Of a stretch of DNA of 64,000 nt, positions 1 to 11,718 are shown one piece after another. The position numbers were made by a program, and so were the translations under genes. The DNA lies in contig NZ_JACVOL010000001.1 in the NCBI RefSeq assembly GCF_018882415.1, forward strand, positions 1,155,531 to 1,219,530. The letters run 5' to 3'. Numbering within the stretch: position 1 is the stretch's first letter; every line of letters starts with the position of its first letter. Below the pieces are notes generated by a model, which had not been told where the DNA came from, did not search any database, and saw nothing but the letters and a program-made list of their open reading frames with translations. The stretch comes from Polynucleobacter sp. 86C-FISCH. GTDB lineage: Bacteria; Pseudomonadota; Gammaproteobacteria; Burkholderiales; Burkholderiaceae.

Positions 1-1575
1 TGCCAAGACACAGATTTACGCACACTCGATCAAGCAATTGAAGGCGCAGATATTTTCTTAGGACTTTCTGCTGGCGGTGTTCTCAAGCAAGATATGGTGA
101 AGAAGATGGCGCCCAAGCCATTGGTATATGCATTAGCAAATCCAACTCCAGAAATCTTGCCTGAGGAAGTGAAAGCAGTTCGTCCAGACGCGGTGATGGC
201 AACTGGCCGTACTGACTATCCTAACCAAGTCAATAACGTTCTGTGTTTCCCATTCATCTTCCGTGGCGCATTGGATGTAGGTGCAACCACCATTACTCGT
301 GGCATGGAAGTCGCAGCAGTCAAGGCTGTGGCGGAGTTGGCTCAAGCAGAGCAGAGTGAGGTTGTAGCGTCGGTTTACGGTATTGAAAACCTTTCCTTTG
401 GCCCGGAGTATTTAATTCCTAAGCCATTTGATCCGCGTTTGATTACTGTGATTGCTCCAGCTGTTGCTAAAGCTGCAATGGATGATGGCGTTGCTTCACG
501 TCCGATTAAAGATTTCGATGCATACCGCAATCAGTTGCAACAGTTTGTGTACCACTCTGGTACGTTGATGAAGCCGCTCTTTAGCATTGCTAAGCGTGTG
601 CCTGCAAATCAAAAACGCATTGTGTTTGCTGAGGGCGAAGATGAACGCGTATTGCGCGCAGTACAGATCATCATTGATGAGCATTTGGCAACGCCAATTC
701 TGATTGGTCGCCCAGCTGTGATTGAACATCGCATTGAGAAGTTTGGCTTGCGCATGAAGGCTGGTGACGACTTTGAGATTGTTAATCCAGAGAACGACCC
801 ACGCTTCCGTGATTTCTGGCAGACCTATCTCGGCCTTACAGAACGTAAAGGTGTGACCGAGTCGTTTGCTAAGTTAGAGATGCGTCGCCGTAATAGTTTG
901 ATCGGCTCCATCATGATTATCAAAGGCATGGCCGATGGCATGATTTGTGGAACTGTAGGTAATTCTGCAACCCATCTCAAGTATGTGGATGAGGTAGTTG
1001 GCCGTGAAGCTGGCGCCAATGTGTACGGTGCAATGTCTGGTTTGATCCTGCCTGGCCGTCAAGTATTTTTGGTTGATACGCACATCAATATCGATCCAAC
1101 CGCTTGCGAATTAGCTGAGTTAACTTTGATGGCTGCAAGCGAAATGCGTAAATTAGGCCTCGTACCTAAAGTGGCGCTGCTTTCACATTCCAATTTTGGT
1201 TCAAGCAATGCGCCATCTGCTATCAAAATGCGCGAAGTGTTGGCATTGATTCAGAAAGCAGATCCAACCCTGGAGGTGGATGGTGAAATGCACGGCGATA
1301 GCGCTTTGGATGAAACCATTCGTGCGGGTGCGGTAACGTCTTCTCCATTAAAAGGTGATGCCAACCTCTTAGTTTTGCCAAATATTGATGCAGCAAACAT
1401 TTCTTACAACTTGCTAAAAACTGCAGCGGGTAACGGCATTGCAATTGGCCCATTGTTGTTGGGTGTTGCTAAGCCAATCCATATCCTGACCCCAGCAGCA
1501 ACAGTTCGCCGCATTGTGAATGTGACAACTTTGGCAGTTGTGGAGGCCGCAAGCAACGCAAGAGGCATTTCTTAA
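1..1575 (+). CDS. maeB: NADP-dependent malic enzyme, MaeB type (5' end missing)
   Basis: Oxidatively decarboxylates malate to pyruvate, making NADPH in the cytosol. The frame is open from base 1, so the start and the malate-binding half lie outside the window; 524 residues are visible. The first ~165 residues carry the end of the NAD(P)-binding domain (GLSAGGVL, LANPTPEI). From about visible residue 205 to the end runs a phosphotransacetylase-like domain (FAEGEDERVLRA), the fusion that marks MaeB against short malic enzymes; in this family it is thought to sense acetyl-CoA rather than catalyse. An ATG at 94 is internal, because homology continues upstream of it. A strong inverted repeat lies 8 bases after the stop. 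Family assignment is very secure. Confidence 0.95.
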   Translation, partial: CQDTDLRTLDQAIEGADIFLGLSAGGVLKQDMVKKMAPKPLVYALANPTPEILPEEVKAVRPDAVMATGRTDYPNQVNNVLCFPFIFRGALDVGATTITRGMEVAAVKAVAELAQAEQSEVVASVYGIENLSFGPEYLIPKPFDPRLITVIAPAVAKAAMDDGVASRPIKDFDAYRNQLQQFVYHSGTLMKPLFSIAKRVPANQKRIVFAEGEDERVLRAVQIIIDEHLATPILIGRPAVIEHRIEKFGLRMKAGDDFEIVNPENDPRFRDFWQTYLGLTERKGVTESFAKLEMRRRNSLIGSIMIIKGMADGMICGTVGNSATHLKYVDEVVGREAGANVYGAMSGLILPGRQVFLVDTHINIDPTACELAELTLMAASEMRKLGLVPKVALLSHSNFGSSNAPSAIKMREVLALIQKADPTLEVDGEMHGDSALDETIRAGAVTSSPLKGDANLLVLPNIDAANISYNLLKTAAGNGIAIGPLLLGVAKPIHILTPAATVRRIVNVTTLAVVEAASNARGIS

Positions 1576-1583
1576 GACCCTAT

Positions 1584-1615
1584 AATTATGTAAGTTAGTG
1601 ATAACTTACATAATT
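1584..1615 (+). terminator. 14-bp perfect inverted repeat after maeB
   Basis: Arms 1584-1597 and 1602-1615 are perfectly complementary around a 4-base GTGA loop. The stem is AT-rich (only two G-C pairs near the loop side and one in the middle), and it is followed by TATTTCTAT rather than a clean T-run. Its place just after the maeB stop suggests a terminator or mRNA-stabilising hairpin, but an operator for the downstream gene is possible. A second, weaker repeat (CAGTGC at 1631-1636, GCACTG at 1649-1654) follows in the same 127-base intergenic region. Confidence 0.5.
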
Positions 1616-1702
1616 TATTTCTATATAAATCAGTGCGTTACATAAAATGCACTGTATTTGGGCTTGATTTGATGGCGTGTTACGGGTAACCTAGCACCCA
1701 TC

Positions 1703-2323
1703 ATGAATAATCGCTCTGAAAACAGCAATACAGCCAGCTTCGAAGAACATGGCCGCGCTGAAAGTTGGGATAGCAATGATCGACTTGAAACTGAGTCATC
1801 CGCTGCCAATATTTATGCTGAAGGCGGTTTATCTCGTTTACAAACCTATGCAGCAAATCAAGTTTCGGGGAAAAAAGTGACAGCTTCTTGGCGTGCCGCT
1901 TTGGCCGTTCGCGATGCCGGACCGCCGGCAATGTTGCGCAGTGTGCGCCCTAATATCGTGCAATCGATTCGTGCTTTCCGTACTCCTGACTTACAGGAAG
2001 CGGCTACAGAGTTGGGTCAACACTTCATTTATGCCAATTGCGCCAATGCAATGACTAAGGGTGAGGTTTTGGAATCTATTGCGATTGCTTATACGTTTAC
2101 TAAGCAGCAGGCAAAAAACTACGATCCTTTATTGGATGCCTTGACTACTACGGTTGATAAGTCTGGCCCACAGCCAGGCTTTGTTGTAGTCCTTGAAGGC
2201 TTGCCTTGCACGCAGAAGTTCGACAAAGAAGCGCGTGAAACTCTTTTGGATGTTTTCCGTGATGCAGTTGATTTCTGGGCTGAGCGCCGCACTCCATATC
2301 GCGTCTTCTATTCTTTTGCCTAA
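1703..2323 (+). CDS. barstar-like protein with polar N-terminal extension
   Basis: A 206-residue soluble protein. Roughly the last 115 residues resemble the barstar (barnase inhibitor) fold: a helix-rich stretch with FTKQQAKNYDPLLDAL, where barstars have a YYGENLDALWD-like helix that plugs the nuclease site, then a hydrophobic strand (GFVVVLEGL) and a final helix plus strand. Barstar itself is about 90 residues; here an extra ~80 polar residues rich in Ser, Asn and Glu come first. No barnase-like RNase gene lies next to it. It stands between maeB and rsmE with its own 127-base leader. The fold assignment is moderately sure; the partner is unknown. Confidence 0.7.
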   Translation: MNNRSENSNTASFEEHGRAESWDSNDRLETESSAANIYAEGGLSRLQTYAANQVSGKKVTASWRAALAVRDAGPPAMLRSVRPNIVQSIRAFRTPDLQEAATELGQHFIYANCANAMTKGEVLESIAIAYTFTKQQAKNYDPLLDALTTTVDKSGPQPGFVVVLEGLPCTQKFDKEARETLLDVFRDAVDFWAERRTPYRVFYSFA

Positions 2324-2356
2324 CAGCAAAAGTCTTGGAAGTTACATAAATCGCCT

Positions 2357-3118
2357 CTATTTGAGGCGATTTTGCATTTCAGGGTTCCATACGCTATGAA
2401 CGGCTGTAATGGCCACCACGCCAGCCGTTTCTGTTCTTAGCACGCGCTCACCCAAAGAAACCAATTGATAGCCTGCAGCCTCTGCCTGAGCCTCTTCTTC
2501 GGGAGAGTGACCACCTTCGGGACCAATCATTAATACAACATCCTGAGGTTCATTCTCTATGAGCACTGAATATAAGCTTTTAGTCGCATCGGGACTAAAC
2601 AGTAGCTTGAGGGCTGGCTTTGGAGTTGCCTTTAAATAACTCTCAAAAGTTTGAATAGGCTCCAGGCTGGCCAAGACAGTGCGATCACATTGTTCACAGG
2701 CTGCTTGAATAATGCCTTCCCAGTGAGCAAGCCGTTTTTGGGCGCGCTCAGCATCACTTGAACGAGTCAGTTTGAGAATAGAGCGCTCACATTGCATCGG
2801 GGCAATATTTTGGGCGCCAGTCTCCACCGCTTTTTCGACAATCCAGTCCATTTTGTCGCCACCAGCTAGTCCTTGGGCCAAAGTAATGGCGTAAGGGGTC
2901 TCGCGGTGGGTATCTTTGCGGATGTCAGTTAGCTGAACTTGACCTGTTTTTCCGCTCAAAGAGAGGAGTTCACCCTTGGCAACCTGGCCTTTTCCATCAA
3001 ATACTGGGAAGAATTCCCCGGTCTGAATGCGTCGAACGCGCAAATGGTGGGCAACCTCGGGTGTGAGGGTCGTTGACTTTTGGGATTCCCATGGTCCGGG
3101 AAGATAAAATTGAGGCAT
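2357..3118 (-). CDS. rsmE: 16S rRNA (uracil1498-N3)-methyltransferase RsmE
   Basis: Methylates N3 of U1498 in 16S rRNA in the 30S subunit, using SAM. The 253-residue chain is normal length and starts [10 protein letters not shown]. Residues ~15-70 form the PUA-like RNA-binding part ([14 protein letters not shown]), and the SPOUT methyltransferase part follows with [25 protein letters not shown] and [11 protein letters not shown], the SAM-binding knot motifs. It is transcribed away from transketolase, and the two start codons are only 44 bases apart, so the divergent promoters must overlap coding sequence. It ends 33 bases from the convergent barstar-like gene. Confidence 0.95.
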   Translation of the reverse strand: MPQFYLPGPWESQKSTTLTPEVAHHLRVRRIQTGEFFPVFDGKGQVAKGELLSLSGKTGQVQLTDIRKDTHRETPYAITLAQGLAGGDKMDWIVEKAVETGAQNIAPMQCERSILKLTRSSDAERAQKRLAHWEGIIQAACEQCDRTVLASLEPIQTFESYLKATPKPALKLLFSPDATKSLYSVLIENEPQDVVLMIGPEGGHSPEEEAQAEAAGYQLVSLGERVLRTETAGVVAITAVHSVWNPEMQNRLK

Positions 3119-3162
3119 TACTGAAATATAGCCAATTTATTTTCCTCGAGACCACTTTTACG

Positions 3163-5154
3163 ATGTCAAACCTTCAAATTCGCATGGCCAATGCCATTCG
3201 CGCTTTATCCATGGATGCAGTACAGCAGGCAAATTCAGGTCACCCTGGTATGCCGATGGGTATGGCAGATATTGCTGTAGGTCTTTGGAACGAACATTTA
3301 AAACACAATCCAACGGATCCACATTGGATTGATCGCGATCGTTTTGTTTTATCGAATGGTCATGGCTCCATGTTGTTGTATTCACTCTTGCATCTTTCTG
3401 GTTACGACTTACCAATTGAAGAATTGAAAAATTTCCGTCAATTGCATAGCAAGACTCCAGGACATCCTGAATATGGAATCACTCCGGGAGTAGAAACAAC
3501 TACTGGTCCATTGGGTCAGGGAATTTCGAATGCAGTTGGTATGGCATTGGCTGAGAAATTACTTGCTGAAGAATTTAATCGCCCTGGCCACAACATTGTT
3601 GATCACTACACCTATGTATTTTTAGGTGACGGTTGTTTGATGGAAGGTATTAGCCATGAAGTTTGTTCTTTGGCTGGCACTCTCAAGCTGAATAAGTTAA
3701 TTGCATTGTGGGATGACAACGGCATTTCGATCGATGGCAAAGTTGTTTCTTGGTTTAACGAAGATACGCCTAAGCGCTTTGAGGCTTATGGTTGGAATGT
3801 CATTCGATCTATTGACGGGCATGATGCAGAAGCAGTATCTGCGGCTATTGCTAAGGCCAAGAAGAGCGATAAGCCAACACTCATTTGTTGCAAGACCGCG
3901 ATTGGTCAAGGCTCACCAAATATGGCTGGTAGCGATAAAGTACACGGCTCACCATTAGGCGCTGCCGAAATTGCAGCTACTCGCGTTGCTTTGAACTGGC
4001 CTTATGCTCCGTTTGAAATTCCGAAAGATATTTATGCGGCATGGGATTTTAAAAAGCGTGGTCAAGCTGCTGAGCATGAGTGGAATAAAGAATTTCAGAA
4101 ATATAAAAACAAATTTCCAGAACTTGCTTCTGAATTACAGCGCCGCATGGAAGGTGAATTGTCAAAAGACTTTTCATCTACCTTAAATGCATATTTAAAA
4201 ACTTGCCAATCTAAAGCTGAGACCATTGCTACTCGTAAAGCAAGTCAAAATGCGATTGAAGCTTTAGCGCCAGCATTGCCAGAATTTATGGGTGGCTCTG
4301 CTGACTTAACAGGTTCTAATTTAACTAATTGGTCTACATGCAAACCTGTGCGTGGCGATCAGTGGGGTAACCATATTAATTACGGTGTGCGCGAATTCGG
4401 TATGAGCGCCATCATGAACGGTATCGCTCTGCATGGTGGCTATATTCCATTTGGCGGCACCTTCTTAACCTTCTCTGATTACAGCCGCAATGCCTTGCGT
4501 ATGGCTGCATTGATGAGGTTGCGCAGTATTTTTGTCTTTACGCATGACTCGATTGGTTTGGGCGAAGATGGCCCCACCCACCAGTCTGTAGAGCATGTTG
4601 CCAGCTTGCGCCTCATTCCAAATCTGATGGTTTGGCGTCCTTGTGACACCACGGAGAGCGCCGTAGCCTGGGGTTCAGCTATTGAGCGCAAGCATGGCCC
4701 TAGCGCCTTGATCTTTAGCCGTCAGAATTGCCCATTTGTATCTCGTACTCCTGCACAAATCAAAGAGATTGCTCGCGGTGGTTATGTACTGCGTGATCCA
4801 TCTGGCAAGATTGATGCAGTGATTATGGCTACTGGTTCTGAAATTGCTCTTGCATTGCAAACAGCACAGCAATTAGAAAAAGAAGGCTTAGGTATTCGCG
4901 TTGTTTCGATACCTTCAACTACCGTCTTTGATCAACAAGATGCTGCATATAAAGCAAAAGTATTGCCAGTCAATATTCCACGCATTGCAGTTGAAGCAGG
5001 TGTAAGTGATTTCTGGTGGAAGTATGGATGTGCAGCAGTGCATGGTGTTGATACCTTTGGTGAATCAGCACCTGCCCCACAACTCTATGAGTACTTTGGT
5101 CTAACAGCTGATCAGATTGCAAAGACAGTTAAACAATGCATCGCAAAGAAGTAA
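3163..5154 (+). CDS. tkt: transketolase
   Basis: Thiamine-diphosphate enzyme of the pentose phosphate and Calvin-type sugar rearrangements; moves two-carbon ketol units between sugar phosphates. The start chosen is ATG 3163 (MSNLQIR), giving 663 residues, the usual size; the longer open frame back to 3073 would run into rsmE and adds 30 unrelated residues. Visible motifs are SGHPG at residues 25-29, the ThDP pyrophosphate-binding GDGCLMEG, the pyrimidine-domain [14 protein letters not shown] and [10 protein letters not shown]. gapA follows after 41 bases, a pairing common in betaproteobacteria, although pgk, pyk and fba, which often come next, are absent here. Confidence 0.97.
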   Translation: MSNLQIRMANAIRALSMDAVQQANSGHPGMPMGMADIAVGLWNEHLKHNPTDPHWIDRDRFVLSNGHGSMLLYSLLHLSGYDLPIEELKNFRQLHSKTPGHPEYGITPGVETTTGPLGQGISNAVGMALAEKLLAEEFNRPGHNIVDHYTYVFLGDGCLMEGISHEVCSLAGTLKLNKLIALWDDNGISIDGKVVSWFNEDTPKRFEAYGWNVIRSIDGHDAEAVSAAIAKAKKSDKPTLICCKTAIGQGSPNMAGSDKVHGSPLGAAEIAATRVALNWPYAPFEIPKDIYAAWDFKKRGQAAEHEWNKEFQKYKNKFPELASELQRRMEGELSKDFSSTLNAYLKTCQSKAETIATRKASQNAIEALAPALPEFMGGSADLTGSNLTNWSTCKPVRGDQWGNHINYGVREFGMSAIMNGIALHGGYIPFGGTFLTFSDYSRNALRMAALMRLRSIFVFTHDSIGLGEDGPTHQSVEHVASLRLIPNLMVWRPCDTTESAVAWGSAIERKHGPSALIFSRQNCPFVSRTPAQIKEIARGGYVLRDPSGKIDAVIMATGSEIALALQTAQQLEKEGLGIRVVSIPSTTVFDQQDAAYKAKVLPVNIPRIAVEAGVSDFWWKYGCAAVHGVDTFGESAPAPQLYEYFGLTADQIAKTVKQCIAKK

Positions 5155-5195
5155 TTTAAATACGAAATAAATTCAATATTAGTAAGGGGAAATAA

Positions 5196-6224
5196 ATGAC
5201 AATTCGTGTCGCAATTAATGGTTATGGACGTATCGGCCGCATGGTATTGCGTGCCTTATATGAAGATCAAGTAAACGGCAAACCACGCCGTGATATCAAG
5301 ATTGTTGCGATTAATGCGATGGGCGATATTGCCATTAATGCTCACTTGACTCAATACGATTCAGCACACGGCCGCTTCCCAGCTGAGGTCTCGGTAGATG
5401 GTGATTGCATGGTAGTTAATGGCGATCGCATCAAGATGTTCTGTACACGTAATCCTGCAGAAACTCCTTGGGGTGAATTAGGTGTTGATTTGGTTTTAGA
5501 GTGCACAGGTAAGTTCACTTCTAAAGAAAAAGCGATGATTCATATTGAGCAGGGCGCGAAGAAAGTATTGATTTCTGCTCCTGGTGAAAAAGATGTGGAT
5601 GCAACGATTGTGTATGGCGTGAACCAAAACGTACTTAAGCCAAGCGATGTAGTTGTATCAAATGCAAGCTGCACAACAAACTGTTTGGCTCCACTAGTGA
5701 AGCCACTTTTAGAAAAGATTGGCATTGAATCTGGCTTGATGACAACCATTCATGCATTCACAAACGATCAAGTATTGACTGATGTTTATCACAAGGATAT
5801 GCGTCGTGCGCGCTCTGCTGTAACAAGCATGATCCCAACGAAGACTGGTGCCGCTAAGGCAGTAGGTCTAGTTCTGCCAGCATTGGCTGGCCGCTTTGAT
5901 GGTTTTGCAATGCGTGTACCGGTGATTAACGTTTCAGTAGTTGACCTTACATTTGCTGCAAGTCGCGCTACTAGCGTGGATGAAGTAAATTCCATTCTCA
6001 AGGCTGCTAGCGAAGGCGAGCTCAAAGGTATTTTGGGCTTCAATACCTTGCCATTGGTCTCAATCGACTTTAACCATGACCCACGTCCAAGTATTTACGA
6101 TGCCTCCCAGACTCGCGTTTCTGCGGATGGCAAGTTGGTTAAGGTATTGGCCTGGTATGACAACGAGTGGGGTTATTCAGTCCAAATGCTCAATGCCGCT
6201 GAAGCATTAATGGCTGTAAAGTAA
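5196..6224 (+). CDS. gapA: glyceraldehyde-3-phosphate dehydrogenase, type I
   Basis: Catalyses the phosphorylating oxidation of glyceraldehyde-3-phosphate to 1,3-bisphosphoglycerate with NAD(P). The 342-residue protein has the N-terminal nucleotide-binding NGYGRIGR and the catalytic [12 protein letters not shown], with the nucleophilic cysteine at residue 159 and DNEWGYS near the end. A good ribosome site (AAGGGG, 5184-5189) precedes the ATG. It is probably co-transcribed with tkt and ends at the bidirectional hairpin at 6295-6323. The slightly long N-terminal region (QVNGKPRRD insert after the first helix) is normal for the betaproteobacterial form. Confidence 0.97.
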   Translation: MTIRVAINGYGRIGRMVLRALYEDQVNGKPRRDIKIVAINAMGDIAINAHLTQYDSAHGRFPAEVSVDGDCMVVNGDRIKMFCTRNPAETPWGELGVDLVLECTGKFTSKEKAMIHIEQGAKKVLISAPGEKDVDATIVYGVNQNVLKPSDVVVSNASCTTNCLAPLVKPLLEKIGIESGLMTTIHAFTNDQVLTDVYHKDMRRARSAVTSMIPTKTGAAKAVGLVLPALAGRFDGFAMRVPVINVSVVDLTFAASRATSVDEVNSILKAASEGELKGILGFNTLPLVSIDFNHDPRPSIYDASQTRVSADGKLVKVLAWYDNEWGYSVQMLNAAEALMAVK

Positions 6225-6294
6225 TTAAAACAGCTAACAGTAGCTAAAAGTTGTTAAAAAACGCTTAATTCTTGTTTTTAAGCTTAATTAAGTG

Positions 6295-6323
6295 AAAAAA
6301 GACCTCAATTTGAGGTCTTTTTT
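6295..6323. terminator. bidirectional rho-independent terminator between gapA and fur
   Basis: Six A bases (6295-6300), the stem GACCTC (6301-6306), loop AATTT, the complementary GAGGTC (6312-6317) and six T bases (6318-6323). The A-run and T-run make it functional in both directions, which suits the convergent gapA and fur. Confidence 0.88.
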
Positions 6324-6345
6324 GCCTCTAAGGAGCTAAAACAGC

Positions 6346-6798
6346 CTATTTTGCTTGTTTATTGCGGCAATTTTTCTTCTGGCACTGGCCATACATGGCT
6401 AAAGAGTGCTCTTGGAGCTTAAATCCGAGGTTTTTGGCGATATCACGCTGCCTTTTTTCAATGGCTTCGTCTACAAATTCCTCGACATGGCCGCAATCAA
6501 TGCAGACCAAGTGGTCATGGTGCTGCCCCTCATTGAGTTCATAGATAGCCCTGCTATCACCTTTGCTGGACTCAAAATGGCTGCGTAGGAGCAGCCCGGC
6601 TTGCTCAAATTGGGTAAGAACCCGATAAACAGTGGCCAGACCGATCTCTTTATCCTCTTTGGCTAGGGCCATAAAAACGTCTTCAGCGCTAAAGTGGGTG
6701 CCGCCGTTTTGATGGAAAAAATCCAGAATTTTCATCCGCGGTCCGGTCGCCTTTAGGCCAATATCGCGTAAATTTTCAGGGGTAGGGATTTGGGTCAT
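6346..6798 (-). CDS. fur: ferric uptake regulator Fur
   Basis: Iron-responsive DNA-binding repressor of the Fur family. Start ATG 6798 gives 150 residues (MTQIPTPENL); an open frame reaching 6849 would add 17 unlikely residues and overlap bamE. The winged helix occupies ~10-90 (LKATGPRMKILDFF, then IGLATVYRVLTQFEQAGLL as the recognition region). The dimer/metal domain follows with HHDHLVCIDCGHVEEF and a C-terminal CQKKNCRN cysteine pair likely to hold structural zinc. It is divergent from bamE with 49 bases between starts, an arrangement also known for fur-omlA in Pseudomonas and Xanthomonas. I could not make out a convincing Fur box in that gap. Confidence 0.96.
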   Translation of the reverse strand: MTQIPTPENLRDIGLKATGPRMKILDFFHQNGGTHFSAEDVFMALAKEDKEIGLATVYRVLTQFEQAGLLLRSHFESSKGDSRAIYELNEGQHHDHLVCIDCGHVEEFVDEAIEKRQRDIAKNLGFKLQEHSLAMYGQCQKKNCRNKQAK

Positions 6799-6847
6799 AT
6801 ATATGGCATTGGGAGCTAAAATCAATGTCTTAATGATACGGCCAGCC

Positions 6848-7567
6848 ATGCAAAATTGCCTTGAACTTTTTACCCGCTTTTTGAACCCAGTTTTAAAGGG
6901 TGTTTATTCCCCTGTTCGACTGGGGGTTGTGGCTCTCACCCTATCTGGGCTCATGGGAGTGGTTGGCTGCACTTCCGCGGTTGATGATACGCAACGCGCT
7001 TGGATGAATAAGATTTTTAGACCTTATGTTCCTGATGTCGTGCAAGGTAACTTTATTTCTAGCGAGCAGTATGCAAAGCTGCAGCTTGGTATGAATCGCG
7101 AGCAGGTGCGTCAAATTTTAGGTACACCATTGTTGGCAAGTTACTTCCACGCAAATCGTTGGGATTACATTTTTGAATTTAAGCGTTCTGGTCAACTTAT
7201 TGGCAAAGAACGTCATGTCACCGTATTTTTTGATGGTGACAAAGTGGTGAAGTTTGAGGGTGACGCATTGCCTACTGAGGTTGAGTTGGTTGCGGAGATT
7301 GATAACTACGCTAAAACAAAACGCTCTTTCTGGGACGTTGTTACTGGATCTAATAAGCCTCCGGTTACCCCGCCATTACAGAGTCCAGAATTATTGGTTC
7401 CAAGTAAGACGGATAACTTGGCTGCTGGTGCAGCAATACCTCCTGCACCAAGTAGCAGTTCGTTCTGGGACTTCTTTGGCTCCTCAAAGAATGACCCAGC
7501 TGCACAGTCTCCGCAGTTGGGGCCTGGCACTTTAAATGATGTGCCAAAGGCAGCGGATTCTAAATAA
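6848..7567 (+). CDS. bamE: outer membrane assembly lipoprotein BamE (OmlA/SmpA)
   Basis: Lipoprotein of the BAM complex that folds beta-barrel proteins into the outer membrane. Start ATG 6848 gives 239 residues; the open frame from 6803 would overlap the fur promoter. A long N-region ends in the lipobox VVGC with Cys at residue 41. The SmpA/OmlA domain follows: LGMNREQVRQILGTPLL, then FHANRWDYIFEFKR and the VFFDGDKVVKFEGD strand. After ~residue 150 a Pro/Ser-rich tail of about 85 residues with two FWD motifs extends beyond the ~110-residue E. coli protein; such tails are seen in betaproteobacteria. dapB follows after 69 bases. Confidence 0.93.
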   Translation: MQNCLELFTRFLNPVLKGVYSPVRLGVVALTLSGLMGVVGCTSAVDDTQRAWMNKIFRPYVPDVVQGNFISSEQYAKLQLGMNREQVRQILGTPLLASYFHANRWDYIFEFKRSGQLIGKERHVTVFFDGDKVVKFEGDALPTEVELVAEIDNYAKTKRSFWDVVTGSNKPPVTPPLQSPELLVPSKTDNLAAGAAIPPAPSSSSFWDFFGSSKNDPAAQSPQLGPGTLNDVPKAADSK

Positions 7568-7636
7568 TAGAAATCACTTTTGTACTGATGCCAAGATCAC
7601 CGTCTTGGCTCACTTGAATAAGAAGCGAAGAAACAC

Positions 7637-8440
7637 ATGATGAAGATTGCAATCGCAGGCGCGACAGGCCGTATGGGCAAGATGTTGATTGAGGCTGTCC
7701 TCAACACAACAGATGCGCAATTGGTTGGTGCACTTGAACATACCTCATGCCCACAGCTGGGTGAAGATGCTGGCGCATTCTTGGGCAAAAAGACGGGCGT
7801 GTTGATTTCTGCTGATGTGCCTCAGGTATTGGCTGATGCGCAGTTCTTGATCGACTTCACAAGACCGGAAGGCACCATGGCTCATTTAGCTGTTGCCGAA
7901 AAGACCGGTACCAAAATGATTATTGGTACTACTGGCCTAACCGCCGATCAAATCGCGAGCTTGAAAAAAGCTTCGTCAAAATTAGCAATTGTGTTTGCGC
8001 CAAATATGAGTGTGGGCGTGAATGCCACATTCAAGCTTCTCGAGATCGCCGCCAAGATGCTCAATCAAGGTTACGACATTGAGATTATTGAAGCTCATCA
8101 TAAGCATAAAGTAGATGCACCTTCTGGTACAGCACTCAAGATGGGTGAAGTGATCGCGGATGCGTTGGGCGAGAAATTAGATGACGTTGCAGTCTATGCG
8201 CGTGAAGGCCATACCGGCGAACGCAAGGAAGGCTCGATTGGTTTTGCAACTATTCGTGGTGGCGATATCGTAGGTGACCATACCGTGTTATTTGCTGGCG
8301 ATGGTGAGCGAATTGAAATTAGTCACAAGTCTTCCAGCCGTCAGTCTTACGCGCAAGGATCATTGCGCGCTGCCCGCTTCTTACAAAGCCAAAACAATGG
8401 TTTGTTTGATATGCAGGACGTTCTTGGCTTGCGCAAATAA
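7637..8440 (+). CDS. dapB: 4-hydroxy-tetrahydrodipicolinate reductase
   Basis: NAD(P)H-dependent reductase of the lysine/diaminopimelate pathway, supplying meso-DAP for peptidoglycan and lysine. The 267-residue chain has the nucleotide-binding [10 protein letters not shown] at the N-terminus and the catalytic [19 protein letters not shown], where the paired histidines and lysine bind substrate. Two adjacent ATG codons (7637, 7640) could serve; either gives a normal protein. It follows bamE in the same direction, as in many betaproteobacteria, and precedes leuS by 46 bases. Confidence 0.97.
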   Translation: MMKIAIAGATGRMGKMLIEAVLNTTDAQLVGALEHTSCPQLGEDAGAFLGKKTGVLISADVPQVLADAQFLIDFTRPEGTMAHLAVAEKTGTKMIIGTTGLTADQIASLKKASSKLAIVFAPNMSVGVNATFKLLEIAAKMLNQGYDIEIIEAHHKHKVDAPSGTALKMGEVIADALGEKLDDVAVYAREGHTGERKEGSIGFATIRGGDIVGDHTVLFAGDGERIEISHKSSSRQSYAQGSLRAARFLQSQNNGLFDMQDVLGLRK

Positions 8441-8444
8441 TTAG

Positions 8445-11159
<2,715 letters not shown>

Positions 11160-11174
11160 ACAGAAAATATAAAC

Positions 11175-11702
11175 ATGAGCGTAAATTCCCTGCGTCGTGC
11201 AATGCTAGGTTTGATTGCTACCGCTCCTGTAAGTGGGTTGATTGCTTGCGGTTATCGCTTGCGTGGCATGGTGGATTTGCCCTTTAAAGTGATTGCGATT
11301 ACTGGTAATCCTTCGCCTCCTTTGAGAGCTGATTTGCAGACGGCAATTTTGACGGGCACTGATGCAAAAGTGGCTATCAATCCTAAGGATGCTGATCTCA
11401 TCTTAGAAATTACCAATGATATTAACGGTCGTGAGATCTTGGCCTATAACTCCAGTGGTCAGATTTCTGCTTATCGTCTTAATATTCGGGTTAGCTTTAG
11501 GGCTTTTGATTTAGCTGGTGCTGAAGTTGTTCCTGAGTCAGAAATTTATATGACTCGTGATATGGACTTTAGCGTTACAACGGTCTTAGCGACTGATGTA
11601 CAAATACAGCAATTTCTATCATTGATGCGTAGAGACTTGGCTATTCAGATCCTGCGACGTGTATCTGCCGCCGCCAAATCACCACAATCTAGAGCGTTTT
11701 AA
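11175..11702 (+). CDS. lptE: LPS-assembly lipoprotein LptE
   Basis: Outer-membrane lipoprotein that plugs LptD and helps deliver lipopolysaccharide to the cell surface. The 175-residue chain starts MSVNSLRR, has a short hydrophobic segment and a lipobox LIAC with Cys at residue 25 followed by GYRLRG, the CGF/YxLRG signature of LptE. The rest is the compact two-layer fold (ILEITNDINGREILAYN, SAYRLNIRVSFRAFD). It lies 15 bases after leuS and 16 before holA, so one transcript is likely. Confidence 0.92.
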   Translation: MSVNSLRRAMLGLIATAPVSGLIACGYRLRGMVDLPFKVIAITGNPSPPLRADLQTAILTGTDAKVAINPKDADLILEITNDINGREILAYNSSGQISAYRLNIRVSFRAFDLAGAEVVPESEIYMTRDMDFSVTTVLATDVQIQQFLSLMRRDLAIQILRRVSAAAKSPQSRAF

Positions 11703-11718
11703 AGCGGACTAGACTCGC

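Noticed and set aside
3073..3162. Longer transketolase start at 3073
   Set aside because: The extra 30 residues overlap rsmE on the other strand and are unlike any transketolase start; ATG 3163 matches the family.
6799..6847. Fur box between fur and bamE
   Set aside because: Only short partial matches (TAATGATA) to the 19-base Fur consensus; not enough to call autoregulation.
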